DNA of 46,929 nucleotides from positions 1-46,929 of the forward strand of contig NZ_JAEMTA010000040.1 in assembly GCF_016462545.1 (NCBI RefSeq), in the 5' to 3' direction. Positions within the stretch are counted from its first letter, which is position 1, and each line of letters begins with the position of its first letter. This document shows positions 24,974-33,182 of this stretch, piece after piece. Position numbers and translations under genes: made by a program. The notes beneath the pieces were generated by a model, which ran no database searches, was not told the origin of the DNA, and saw nothing but the letters and a program-made list of their open reading frames with translations. This stretch comes from Mycolicibacterium sp. (lineage in GTDB: Bacteria; Actinomycetota; Actinomycetes; Mycobacteriales; Mycobacteriaceae).

Positions 24974-26199
24974 ATCGCAGCCCGAAACAGGGCGTGCATC
25001 TGCGCCTCGTCGGCCTGGCGGGGATTGGTGGTCATGCAGGCATCCTGGAGGGCGGCCGCTGCGAGGCGCGGCAGGTCGTCGTGGCTGACCCCGAGTTCCG
25101 CCAGTCCGCGGGGCACACCGACCCGAACGGCCAGTTGCTCGATCCGATCGGCCAGAGCCTGTGCCGCCTCGGCGGCGGGCGCACGCGGATCGGCGATGCC
25201 GAGGTGCGCGGCAATCGCTTGATAGGGGTACGGATCGTGCTCCGCGTTGAACCGAATGACGTGCGGCAGCAGCACCCCGTTGATGACGCCGTGCGGAAGG
25301 TCCAGGAGCCCACCCACCTGATGGCTCATCGCGTGCGCCGCGCCGAGAATCGCGTTGGTGAAGGCCAATCCGGCCTCGAGTGCCGCCTGCGCCATCAGGA
25401 TTCGCGCCGCCATGTCCTTCGGCCGCTCGATGGTGCACACCAGGTTGTCGGTCACCATCTGCACCGCGCGCAACGCGTGGTGGTCGGTGAGTTGATTGTG
25501 CCCGAGGGAGACGAACGCCTCGATGCCGTGGGTGAGCGCATCGAGTCCCGTTGCCGCGTTGAGCCATTCGGGCATCGTGGTCAGCACGCGCGGGTCGATC
25601 ACGGTGATGTCGGGCACCAGCGAACGCCCCAGGATGGTGATCTTGGTGTTGCGCGTCGTGTCGGTGACGATGCAGAACTGCGAGACGTCGGCGCCTGTTC
25701 CCGACGTCGACGGCACGACGACCAACGGCGGGATGGGCATCGGCGCCTTGTCGACACCCTCGTAGTCCAGGATGTTTCCGCCGTTGGCGGCCAGGATCGC
25801 CACCCCCTTCGCGGCATCGATCACCGATCCACCGCCGACGGCGATCAGGACGTCGCAGCCGTGGCTCCGGTAGATGTCGTGACCGGCGGCGATCTCGTGA
25901 TCCTTCGGGTTGGGCGTGAGTCCACTCCAGACGCGTGCCTCGACACCCTGTTCTCGGAGGTGGCCGATCATCTCGTCGGCCCACCCGGCATCGATCAGTC
26001 CCGAATCGGTGACGAGCATCGGACGCATCGCGCCCAGTCGCAGTGCGGCGTGGGCCGCTTCGACCATCGAGTCGACGCCGAAGACGATCTCGGGGGCGTG
26101 AAACTTCAGGACACGACCGCCGGCCTCTCGCCGGTGACCGGGTCGTGGCACCGGCGCCGACTCCGGGGGCCACGCCCGTTCCGCATCCAGCTTCGCCAC
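24970..26199 (-). CDS. Iron-type alcohol dehydrogenase (probable 1,3-propanediol/alcohol dehydrogenase)
   Basis: A group III (Fe-type) NAD(P)-dependent alcohol dehydrogenase, about 409 residues from GTG 26199. Seen: cofactor motif GGGSVIDAAKG, PSTSGTGADVSQFCIV, TGLDALTHGIEAFVS and the metal-site helix AHAMSHQVGGLLDLPHG. Synteny with the M. smegmatis mno region suggests a 1,3-propanediol or primary-alcohol dehydrogenase. The frame extends to an ATG at 26313 that overlaps the VWA stop (ATGA), but the extra 38 codons have only ~57% G/C in third positions and do not resemble the family, so I prefer the GTG at 26199 with GAGGCAGG upstream. It is coupled to the downstream sensor kinase. Confidence 0.85.
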   Translation of the reverse strand: MAKLDAERAWPPESAPVPRPGHRREAGGRVLKFHAPEIVFGVDSMVEAAHAALRLGAMRPMLVTDSGLIDAGWADEMIGHLREQGVEARVWSGLTPNPKDHEIAAGHDIYRSHGCDVLIAVGGGSVIDAAKGVAILAANGGNILDYEGVDKAPMPIPPLVVVPSTSGTGADVSQFCIVTDTTRNTKITILGRSLVPDITVIDPRVLTTMPEWLNAATGLDALTHGIEAFVSLGHNQLTDHHALRAVQMVTDNLVCTIERPKDMAARILMAQAALEAGLAFTNAILGAAHAMSHQVGGLLDLPHGVINGVLLPHVIRFNAEHDPYPYQAIAAHLGIADPRAPAAEAAQALADRIEQLAVRVGVPRGLAELGVSHDDLPRLAAAALQDACMTTNPRQADEAQMHALFRAAM

Positions 26200-26241
26200 A
26201 GCCCTGCCTCGACTACCCACCGTCGGGCACACCGATTGTGA

Positions 26242-26259
26242 CCCAGACGACATTCTGGG
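26242..26259. promoter_or_regulatory. Inverted repeat upstream of alcohol dehydrogenase
   Basis: CCCAGA and TCTGGG separated by six bases (26242-26259), 43 bases before the preferred GTG of the dehydrogenase. The spacing suits a dimeric NarL-type regulator. It would lie inside the coding region if the longer ATG start at 26313 were used. Confidence 0.3.
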
Positions 26260-26309
26260 ATCCACAGTACGACTTCCGCATTGCTCAGCCAACCGCGGCG
26301 ATCCGACGC

Positions 26310-27845
26310 TCATCGCGCCCCGGCCGGGACCGCGAACTCCACCGCTGCCCGCTCCAGCCCACCGAGGTCGCGCACCACGCGCACCCGGCTGCAGAACTCG
26401 GCGTACGCCGGCAGGTCGCAGCTACCGAGTCCCCACGAATATCTGGGCTCCGGTGTCAGCCACACCGTTTCGCGCGCCCGTCGGGTGATCTCCTCGAACG
26501 CGGCGAGATTCGGATCGTTGGCGTTGTTGCGGCCGTCACCGAGGACCACGACGGTGGTGCGCCTGGTGACCGCGGAGGAGTGCTCGGCGAGGAACTCCCC
26601 GAAGACGCTGCCGTAGTCGGAGTTCGCGTCCACGTCGATCACGTCACCGCCGAAGATTAGCCCGAGCGCGCGCTCACTCGGGTAGTCGCGGAACAGCTCG
26701 GTGGTCTCGGCGACGTCGGCGACGAAGGCGAATGACCGCACCTGGGTGAACAGGTCCTGCAGTCCGTGCACCAGGGTCAGCGTGAACCGCGACGTGGCAC
26801 GCACCGACAGGCTCACGTCGGCCAGCACCACCAGCCGCGGCCGGTCCTCCGCGCGGCGCACGGTGACCGGGACGAACGGTATCCCGTCGAACCGCATGTT
26901 GCGGCGCATCGTCGCACCGGAGTCCACCCGACCCGCTGCCGCCGCGCGACGGCGGTGGGTCAGAGCACCGTGCAGGGTGCGCGCCAATCGACGCAGCGAA
27001 TCCTCGAGTTCGGCGCGCTCCGATTCGGGCAGCCGCCCCGAACCGGCGAGTGACGCCTCGCGTTGCTCACGTGTTTCGACGATTCTGTTCTCCAGCGCGA
27101 GCAACGCCTCCAGATGGCGTTTGAGGGCCTGGGGCAGGTTCTCGAGCACCCCGGTCAGTCGCTTGCGCAACGCCGCGGCATCCGCCTCGTCGCCCTCGTT
27201 CTCGAGGTCGTTCAGCTCGTCGAGCCAACCCAGCAGCGCGTCCTGCTCGGCGATGGTGAGGGAGGCCTCGACACTGGTCCCGGTCGACGACGACAGCGTG
27301 CCGGGCGGGCCTGCACCGTGCAGTCGGTCGGCGGACAACTCCACGCGGTACTTGTTCTCGTCGAGCCCCGCGCCTTCCTTGGAGAAGACGATCTGGTCGG
27401 TCAGAGCCGCCAGATCGATCTTGTTGGCCTCCTGGTGCAGGTTGTACTGCTGCGCCAGATCCTCCTGTTTGAAGTAGTCCTTGATGCTCGCCGGCTTGCC
27501 GTGTTCGTGGCCCTCCTCGGGTTTGTCGCTGGGCTCGTCGGACAGCGTGAAGGACTCGAGATCGCCGGAGTCGACGAGGTCGTCGTGCACATGGTTGTGT
27601 CCGTGACCAGCGTCATCGTCGCCGACGCGGATCAACGAGAAGAACGCCTCGAAGATCTCGTCGAACATCGGCTCGTCGCGCTGATCCTTGACCAGTGCCA
27701 CCCGCAATGCAGTGCGCAGCACGGTCCGCGAGGACAGCACACCGGGCTGCCCGGCGCACCGCATCGCGTCCAGCGCCTCGGGGATCGAGACACGCAACCC
27801 CCCGAGTCGCAGGAGCCGCACGAAACGGTGCAGAGTCGCTTCCAT
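26310..27845 (-). CDS. CoxE-like VWA-domain protein
   Basis: A 511-residue protein with a C-terminal von Willebrand factor A domain of the CoxE type: the MIDAS motif is DVSLS in RLVVLADVSLSVRATSRF, with later MIDAS residues in VVLGDGRNN. The N-terminal half is helical and charged and includes a histidine cluster, HGHNHVHDD at 81-89. VWA proteins of this class work with MoxR-type ATPases to insert metals or mature enzymes, as with CoxD/CoxE and MoxR-linked dehydrogenases. It follows the MoxR gene by nine bases and lies two genes after mno, so its likely client is Mno or the second alcohol dehydrogenase. Confidence 0.85.
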   Translation of the reverse strand: MEATLHRFVRLLRLGGLRVSIPEALDAMRCAGQPGVLSSRTVLRTALRVALVKDQRDEPMFDEIFEAFFSLIRVGDDDAGHGHNHVHDDLVDSGDLESFTLSDEPSDKPEEGHEHGKPASIKDYFKQEDLAQQYNLHQEANKIDLAALTDQIVFSKEGAGLDENKYRVELSADRLHGAGPPGTLSSSTGTSVEASLTIAEQDALLGWLDELNDLENEGDEADAAALRKRLTGVLENLPQALKRHLEALLALENRIVETREQREASLAGSGRLPESERAELEDSLRRLARTLHGALTHRRRAAAAGRVDSGATMRRNMRFDGIPFVPVTVRRAEDRPRLVVLADVSLSVRATSRFTLTLVHGLQDLFTQVRSFAFVADVAETTELFRDYPSERALGLIFGGDVIDVDANSDYGSVFGEFLAEHSSAVTRRTTVVVLGDGRNNANDPNLAAFEEITRRARETVWLTPEPRYSWGLGSCDLPAYAEFCSRVRVVRDLGGLERAAVEFAVPAGAR

Positions 27846-27854
27846 CGTCGGCGC

Positions 27855-28979
27855 CTAGAAGGGCCTGCGACGGCCCAGCGACGGCGTGCTGCTGGGGGTT
27901 CCGTAGTAACCGTTGGTGAATCGGCCCGGTTTGTCCTTCGCCTGGCGCACGGCCTTGCCGTTGGGTTCGGACTCCTCGTCCTTGGGCTCGTCGTGGGAGT
28001 GACCGTGGACCCCGTGTCCGTGATCGTGGCCGTGATCGTGCCTGTCATGCTGCGCTGCAGGCACTTTCGCGTTCGGGTCGACCAGTCGCGGCAGTGCGTC
28101 GAGCGCCTTGCGTACGTCCTTGTCGTACTTGACCACCACCGAAATCGTGTCCGACAGCACCTTCGCGGACAGCTCGTCCACCCCGAGCACGGCCAGGGTG
28201 CGGGCCCAGTCGATGGTCTCGGAGATACTCGGCGCCTTGCGTAGATCCAGGTCACGCAGTCCGCGAACCACGTCGACGAGTTGAGCGGCCAGCGCCTCGG
28301 TGAGACCCGTGTCCTTGGAGCGGACGATCTCCAGCTCGCGCTCCGAGGACGGATAGTCCAGGAACATGTGCAGGCACCGACGTTTCAACGCGGCCGCCAG
28401 ATCGCGGGTGTTGTTCGACGTCAGGATCACGTACGGCGCATGCTTGGCCGTGAACGTGCCGATCTCGGGTACCGAGACCTGGTACTCGCCAAGGAGTTCC
28501 AGCAGCACGGCCTCCAACGCCTCATCCGCCCTGTCGATCTCGTCGATCAGGAGCACCACAGGTTCATCGGACCGGACGGCCTCCAGCAGCGGCCGCGAAG
28601 CCAGGAACCGGTCGGAGAAGAAGACGCTCTCCTGCTTGCCGATCCGGTCCACGGCTTCGTCGAGGTCGGCGGCATCCGCCACCAGCTGTCCGATCTTCTC
28701 GCGGAGTATCTGGGTGTATAGCAGCTGCTTGCCGTAGTCCCACTCGTAGAGCGCCTTGGTCTCGTCCTGGCCCTCATAGCACTGCAACCGAAGCAGACGA
28801 CGGCCGGTCGCCGCCGCCAGCGCCTTGGCCAGCTCGGTCTTGCCTACCCCCGCCGGGCCTTCGATCAGCAGCGGTTTGTCGAGTCGGGTCTGCAGGAAAA
28901 CCGTTGTGGCGAGGCGCTCGTCAGCGATGTAGCCCTCGCCGGCGAGTGCCTCGCGCACACCTTCGACGGAATCGAGCAT
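27855..28979 (-). CDS. MoxR-family AAA+ ATPase with His-rich tail
   Basis: A 374-residue AAA+ ATPase of the MoxR family. Walker A is GPAGVGKT (41-48), Walker B VVLLIDE (141-147), sensor 1 ILTSNNTRDL (185-194). The C-terminal tail is unusual: nine histidines between 311 and 329 (HDRHDHGHDHGHGVHGHSH) followed by an acidic stretch, a likely metal-binding segment. ATG at 28979 shares one base with the mno stop codon; the upstream open frame is a shadow of mno. MoxR ATPases act as remodelling chaperones with VWA partners, here the next gene. The context points to maturation of the metal-dependent methanol dehydrogenase. Confidence 0.87.
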   Translation of the reverse strand: MLDSVEGVREALAGEGYIADERLATTVFLQTRLDKPLLIEGPAGVGKTELAKALAAATGRRLLRLQCYEGQDETKALYEWDYGKQLLYTQILREKIGQLVADAADLDEAVDRIGKQESVFFSDRFLASRPLLEAVRSDEPVVLLIDEIDRADEALEAVLLELLGEYQVSVPEIGTFTAKHAPYVILTSNNTRDLAAALKRRCLHMFLDYPSSERELEIVRSKDTGLTEALAAQLVDVVRGLRDLDLRKAPSISETIDWARTLAVLGVDELSAKVLSDTISVVVKYDKDVRKALDALPRLVDPNAKVPAAQHDRHDHGHDHGHGVHGHSHDEPKDEESEPNGKAVRQAKDKPGRFTNGYYGTPSSTPSLGRRRPF

Positions 28980-30271
28980 CAGGACAGGAGATCGTCGAGG
29001 TCGCCGTTCATGCAGTGGTCGACGACCGGGCGCACCAGGTCGAAGGTGCACTCCTTGGCGTTGCCGGGGGTGCATGCATCGCCGAGCACGTGGTTGGTGA
29101 TGCGGTCCACGTCGGCCTTGTCGCCCTTGATCACCGGAGCGTTCTCGTAGAACTTGGTCGGACCCTGGCCCAGCCGGTTCTTCGAATAGCTGTCCTGCTT
29201 CACGTCGGTGAACTTCTCGATGATGTTCACATCGCGGAGCAACCGAATGGCCGCGGCCAGAGCGGCATCGGCGGCCTGGACGTCGGTCATGCCGTAGGTG
29301 TCCACGCCCATCGCCTCGGCGATGTCGGCGAAGCGCTTGTAGGCCGCCGACATGTTGAACGCCCAGACGCGGGGCAGTGCGATGGCGTTGTTCAGCCCGT
29401 GGTGAGTGTCGTAGAAGGCGCTGATCGCGTGCGAGATGGAGTGGATGATGCCGAGTCCACCGGAGTTGAATGCCTGCGCCGCAATGTATTGCGCGTACAT
29501 CATGCCTTCGCGGCCCTTGAGGTCCTGGCCGTTCCAGGTGGCCTCGCGCAGGTTCTCGGCGGTCAACTTGATCGCCCGGATGGCGTTGCCCAGCGACGGC
29601 TCGAAGTTCAGCCGCGAGACATAGGGCTCGGAGGCGTGCGCCAGCACGTCGAAACCGCACTGCGCGGTGTAGTCGACCGGGCAGGAGTAGTAGAGCACCG
29701 GGTCGTCGATGGCCAGCGTCGCCACCGAGGCATCGTCGAAGGCCACGTACTTGTGGGGATTGTCGGGGTCGGTCGTGGTGTCGGTGATGACGTAGGCCCA
29801 TGACGTCTCGGAGCCCGTGCCCGCCGTCGTCGAGATCGCGATGTGCGGAGGGTTCTTCGGGTTCTCGGACATGTTGAAGCCCTCGAAGTCGTTGACGTTA
29901 CGACCATCGTGGGCAACGGAGATGCGCGCACCCTTGCAGGCGTCGTGGGTGGAGCCGCCACCGATGGAGATGAAGCTGTCGCATTCGTTCTCCTGGTAGA
30001 GCTTCACCGAGTCCATCACGTTGTAGTCCTTGGGGTTGGACTCGACCTGGTCGTACACCACGACCTCGAGACCGTGCCACTTCAGGGATTCGGCCATGTT
30101 GTGGACGATGTCCGTGCCGCGCAGACCCGAGGACATCAGCAGGGTCCTCTTGAATCCCATCTTGAGTGCTTCCGGGCCGACCATCTCGTGGGCACCCGGT
30201 CCCATCATGGCGCGGGGGAACGGATGAAACTCCTTGATGGGAAACGGCTTGAGTAGGTCTTCGACCTTCAT
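28979..30271 (-). CDS. mno: NDMA-type methanol dehydrogenase Mno (Mdo)
   Basis: A 430-residue group III metal-dependent alcohol dehydrogenase. It contains the cofactor motif SIGGGSTHDACKG, TTAGTGSETSWAYVI, and the metal-ligand helix region GGLGIIHSISHAISAFYDTHHG. The N-terminus FPIKEFHPFPRAMMGPGAHEMVG and overall sequence match the actinobacterial nicotinoprotein methanol:NDMA oxidoreductase (Mno/Mdo), which keeps NADP(H) tightly bound and needs an external acceptor; mycofactocin is believed to be that acceptor. ATG at 30271 has AGGAGAGG upstream. It heads the series mno-moxR-VWA, with the moxR ATG overlapping its stop. The product oxidises methanol and other small alcohols in the cytoplasm. 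Confidence 0.85.
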   Translation of the reverse strand: MKVEDLLKPFPIKEFHPFPRAMMGPGAHEMVGPEALKMGFKRTLLMSSGLRGTDIVHNMAESLKWHGLEVVVYDQVESNPKDYNVMDSVKLYQENECDSFISIGGGSTHDACKGARISVAHDGRNVNDFEGFNMSENPKNPPHIAISTTAGTGSETSWAYVITDTTTDPDNPHKYVAFDDASVATLAIDDPVLYYSCPVDYTAQCGFDVLAHASEPYVSRLNFEPSLGNAIRAIKLTAENLREATWNGQDLKGREGMMYAQYIAAQAFNSGGLGIIHSISHAISAFYDTHHGLNNAIALPRVWAFNMSAAYKRFADIAEAMGVDTYGMTDVQAADAALAAAIRLLRDVNIIEKFTDVKQDSYSKNRLGQGPTKFYENAPVIKGDKADVDRITNHVLGDACTPGNAKECTFDLVRPVVDHCMNGDLDDLLS

Positions 30272-30322
30272 GATGGGATCCTCTCCTGGTCCAACTCGCG
30301 CAGTTAGTGCGGCTGTCGGCCC

Positions 30323-30362
30323 TCAAGGTAGGCACGCGGGTGTGACGCCGGGAACACCTTGA
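30323..30362 (-). promoter_or_regulatory. Candidate mno promoter and dyad
   Basis: The minus strand shows TACCTT (30330-30325) as a possible -10 box about 55 bases before the mno ATG. It overlaps one arm of an inverted repeat: TCAAGGT (30323-30329) and ACCTTGA (30356-30362) on the plus strand, with GGTGT/ACACC (30339-30343 and 30354-30358) inside. No good -35 is seen, as expected for an activator-dependent promoter. Confidence 0.35.
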
Positions 30363-30414
30363 CGCTGATTCCGAATGCTCGGGCAGCACGAGTCCGAACG
30401 ACCGGACAGGGTTG

Positions 30415-30434
30415 ACCTACCCGTTCGGGTAGGT
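30415..30434. promoter_or_regulatory. 20-base perfect palindrome between egtE and mno
   Basis: ACCTACCCGTTCGGGTAGGT is two nine-base arms around TT, 15 bases after the egtE stop codon. It may be the egtE terminator (stem CCTACCC, GAAC loop, but no T-run) or an operator: the TACCC-N4-GGGTA spacing resembles sites of NarL-type regulators such as the adjacent MnoR. A weaker dyad GTCCG-N6-CGGAC lies at 30392-30407. Confidence 0.5.
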
Positions 30435-30448
30435 CCGCGGCGGCGAAC

Positions 30449-31531
30449 CTAGGAGCCGACCGCCGCGAGGGCATCCGCGAAGATCTCGAGATCCTCGACG
30501 ACGAGGTCGACGTGCGGGGACACTCTCAGCGCGGGGCGCGTCATCTCGCCTGGGGCGCGGGCGACGCCGGCACAGGTGGTCACGATCCGGTGCTCGGCGA
30601 TCAGCCTGGCGCGGACGTCGACCGGGTCGACGCCATCGGGGGGTATCAGCGTGGTGATGGCACTGGGCTCGTCGACGGCCTCGACGACCTGCCAGCCCCC
30701 GACATCGGCCAGCGCCGTGCGCACCTGCGAGCCGACCTCGGCGAGGCGTTCCCCGACCCGTTCCGGTCCGGCTCCGACGTATTCGCCCATCGCAACCGAA
30801 AAGGCCACCTGCGCAGCGATATTCGCCTCGATATGGTTGACGGTTGCCAGCGTCTCGTCGCTCAGCAGGCCGCGGCGCGCGACCAGCACTCCCACCCCGC
30901 GCGGGCCAGCCGTCCACTTGCGCGACGACGAATACACCGCATCCGCGCCGAAGGCGGTGCAGTCGATGTGCGCGAAGGCCTGGGCGGCGTCGACGACCAA
31001 CGGGATGCCGTGCTCGTGGCACACCGCGGCGACCCCGGCCACCGGCTGGACGGTGCCGCGATGGCTGCCCAGCGGTGTGAGGTGCACCAGAGCGGGCGGG
31101 TCCTGGGCCAGTGTTCGGTGTGCCGCGTCCACGTCGAGTCTGCCGACGGCGTCGACCGGAAGGGTCCTGATCTCGAAGCCGTGGCGCGTCATCGCCAGCA
31201 GGTTCGGCCCGTACTCGCCGGGCAGGCAGGCCAGCGTGCGGGGGCCGCGCCAGTCGCGCAGCAGCACGTCCAGTCCATGGCCGGAACCGGTGGTGAAGAC
31301 GACGTCGTCCCCGGCACCGAAGCCCGTCAGCGCCGCGGCGGCGGCGCGACCCGCCTGCAGGGTGGGCGCCGCAGCCTCAGCCGCGACGTAGCCGCCGACC
31401 TCTGCTTCGTGCCTGGCGTGGGCGGCCGCTGCGTCGATCACGGCGAACGACTGCCGGGAGCACGCAGCGCTGTCGAGGTGGACGCCCGCGACCGCCGGAC
31501 GGGCCGACCGCCACTGCTCGGCCAGCGTCAC
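30449..31531 (-). CDS. egtE: Ergothioneine C-S lyase EgtE
   Basis: A 360-residue PLP-dependent enzyme of the aminotransferase class V fold that cleaves the hercynylcysteine sulfoxide to ergothioneine, the last step of the pathway. The PLP lysine is Lys205 in SSSRKWTAG; the phosphate-binding and Asp segments are TGSGHGLDVL and LVVDAAQAFAHID. The GTG start overlaps the egtD stop (GTGA). It is the last gene of egtABCDE and is followed by a palindrome at 30415. It corresponds to Rv3700c by position and content. Confidence 0.93.
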   Translation of the reverse strand: MTLAEQWRSARPAVAGVHLDSAACSRQSFAVIDAAAAHARHEAEVGGYVAAEAAAPTLQAGRAAAAALTGFGAGDDVVFTTGSGHGLDVLLRDWRGPRTLACLPGEYGPNLLAMTRHGFEIRTLPVDAVGRLDVDAAHRTLAQDPPALVHLTPLGSHRGTVQPVAGVAAVCHEHGIPLVVDAAQAFAHIDCTAFGADAVYSSSRKWTAGPRGVGVLVARRGLLSDETLATVNHIEANIAAQVAFSVAMGEYVGAGPERVGERLAEVGSQVRTALADVGGWQVVEAVDEPSAITTLIPPDGVDPVDVRARLIAEHRIVTTCAGVARAPGEMTRPALRVSPHVDLVVEDLEIFADALAAVGS

Positions 31532-32493
31532 TTGACCGCGAGCGACAGCCCGAAGTCACCGGCTTCGTCGGTCCACCAATCGATTCGGCGCAGGCCCACT
31601 GCGGCCAGTTCGTCGGCGACCTCGTCGGGCCGGAACTTGCAGGACACCTCGGTGAGCATCTCCTCGCCTGCGGCGAAGTCGACGGTCATGTCAAGGTCGC
31701 CGATGCGCACCCGTTGCGCGGTGCTGGCACGTAGCCACATCTCGATCCGTTGCTCCGCCGGGTTCCACCGGGCGACGTGGTCGAAGGCCTCGACGTCGAA
31801 GTCGGCGGCGAGCTCCCTGTTGACCACCGTCAAGACGTTCTTGTTGAACGCCGCGGTGACGCCTGCGGAGTCGTCGTAGGCCCGGACGAGACGATCGACG
31901 TCCTTGACGAGGTCGGTGCCGAGCAGCAGAGCGTCACCGGGTTGCAGACTGTCCGCCAACGCACCGAGGAATGCTGCCCGCGGACCGGTGGTCAGGTTGC
32001 CGATCGTCGAGCCCAGGAACACCACCAGGCGACGGCCGACCAGTGGAATCTTGCCGAGGTGTTCTTCGAAGTCACCACAGACGGCGTCGATCTCGACGCC
32101 GGGATACTCGGCCGCGATCGCCTCGCCCGCCGACTCGAGGATGGTGTCGTCCACGTCGAACGGGATGAAGCGCCGCAGTGATCCGGCCCGATGAAGCGCG
32201 TCGAGCAGGATGCGCGTCTTCTCCGACGTCCCACTGCCGAGTTCTACCAGCGTGTCGGCAGCCGACTCCGCAGCGATGTCCGCGGCGTGGGCGCGCAGGA
32301 TCTCCGCCTCGGCCCGCGTCGGGTAGTACTCCGGCAGACGCGTGATCTGGTCGAACAGGTCGCTGCCCAGCGAGTCGTAGAACCACTTGGGCGGCAACGA
32401 CTTCGGTGACGAGGCGAGACCGTCGCGGACGTCTCGCCGCAGCGCGTGCGCGGCGGCGTCGGCGGCAAGGTAGTTGGAGAGCGTGATGGTCAT
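31528..32493 (-). CDS. egtD: Histidine N-alpha-methyltransferase EgtD
   Basis: A 321-residue SAM-dependent methyltransferase that trimethylates histidine to hercynine. The family start LSNYLAADAAAHALRRDVRDGL, the segment SLPPKWFYDSLGSDLFDQITRLPEYYPTR (read in two halves), motif I VELGSGTSEKTRILLDAL and FLGSTIGNL are all characteristic. Length equals the M. smegmatis enzyme as I remember it. ATG at 32493 overlaps the egtC stop (ATGA); longer upstream sequence is a shadow of egtC. It corresponds to Rv3701c. Confidence 0.96.
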   Translation of the reverse strand: MTITLSNYLAADAAAHALRRDVRDGLASSPKSLPPKWFYDSLGSDLFDQITRLPEYYPTRAEAEILRAHAADIAAESAADTLVELGSGTSEKTRILLDALHRAGSLRRFIPFDVDDTILESAGEAIAAEYPGVEIDAVCGDFEEHLGKIPLVGRRLVVFLGSTIGNLTTGPRAAFLGALADSLQPGDALLLGTDLVKDVDRLVRAYDDSAGVTAAFNKNVLTVVNRELAADFDVEAFDHVARWNPAEQRIEMWLRASTAQRVRIGDLDMTVDFAAGEEMLTEVSCKFRPDEVADELAAVGLRRIDWWTDEAGDFGLSLAVK

Positions 32494-33182
32494 GGCGATC
32501 CCTTCAATGGAGTCAGGTCCAGTCGTGAGTCGTCGACTTCGACGAGGTGGCGGTCGGGTACGTCCTGCCAAGCGGGGTCGTCGTCGTACGGTTCGCTGGC
32601 CACCACGACGCCGTCGTCCCTGCGCAGGATCGACAGCGTGTCCCCCCACGTGGTGGCGAGAAGTCGAGAACCATTGGCGGCCAGGATGTTCAAGCGGGCG
32701 TTCGGATCGGCTTCGCCGACCTCGACCACCGTCTCGCCGAGCGCGTCGAGCCCGCGGTCGAAGATCAGCGCCGCCAGCAACGCACTGTCGACGGTGGACT
32801 CCGCGGCCGCCGACGGTGGCAGCACCGACCGGTCGACCACTCCGTTGTGGGAGAGCAACCACTGCCCGTCGGTGAACGGCGCCGACGCCGACGGTTCGAT
32901 GGGCATGCCCACGGTGGCCGAACGCACCGCGGCGATGACGCAATGGCTTTCGATGGCGGGTGCCACGGACGCGAACGACGCGTCACCCCACAGGGGGGCA
33001 GCGCTGCGCCACCGGCGCGGGGTGTCGCGATGGAAGAATCCCACGCCCCAGCCGTCCGCGTTGATCGTGCCGTGCTTCTGCCGTCGGGGTGAATAGGACT
33101 GCACGACAAGGCCGTAGGGCCGGTCGAGGACGAGGGCTGATACCGACGTGGGCGCACCCAACCAGCCGAGGTGCCTACACAT
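32490..33182 (-). CDS. egtC: Class II glutamine amidotransferase EgtC
   Basis: A 230-residue Ntn-hydrolase that removes glutamate from gamma-glutamyl-hercynylcysteine sulfoxide. The start MCRHLGW places Cys2 as the N-terminal nucleophile, as required for this class, which also fixes the start at 33182. Other amidotransferase marks: NADGWGVGF, and WLLSHNGVVDRS. The ATG overlaps the egtB TGA by one base and its TGA overlaps egtD. It corresponds to Rv3702c. Confidence 0.96.
   Translation of the reverse strand: MCRHLGWLGAPTSVSALVLDRPYGLVVQSYSPRRQKHGTINADGWGVGFFHRDTPRRWRSAAPLWGDASFASVAPAIESHCVIAAVRSATVGMPIEPSASAPFTDGQWLLSHNGVVDRSVLPPSAAAESTVDSALLAALIFDRGLDALGETVVEVGEADPNARLNILAANGSRLLATTWGDTLSILRRDDGVVVASEPYDDDPAWQDVPDRHLVEVDDSRLDLTPLKGSP

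Noticed and set aside
23594..26173. Full 859-codon frame as one sensor protein
   Set aside because: Everything upstream of 24973 lies in a second frame of the alcohol dehydrogenase gene and is Arg-rich; the GTGA overlap at 24970-24973 gives the true start.
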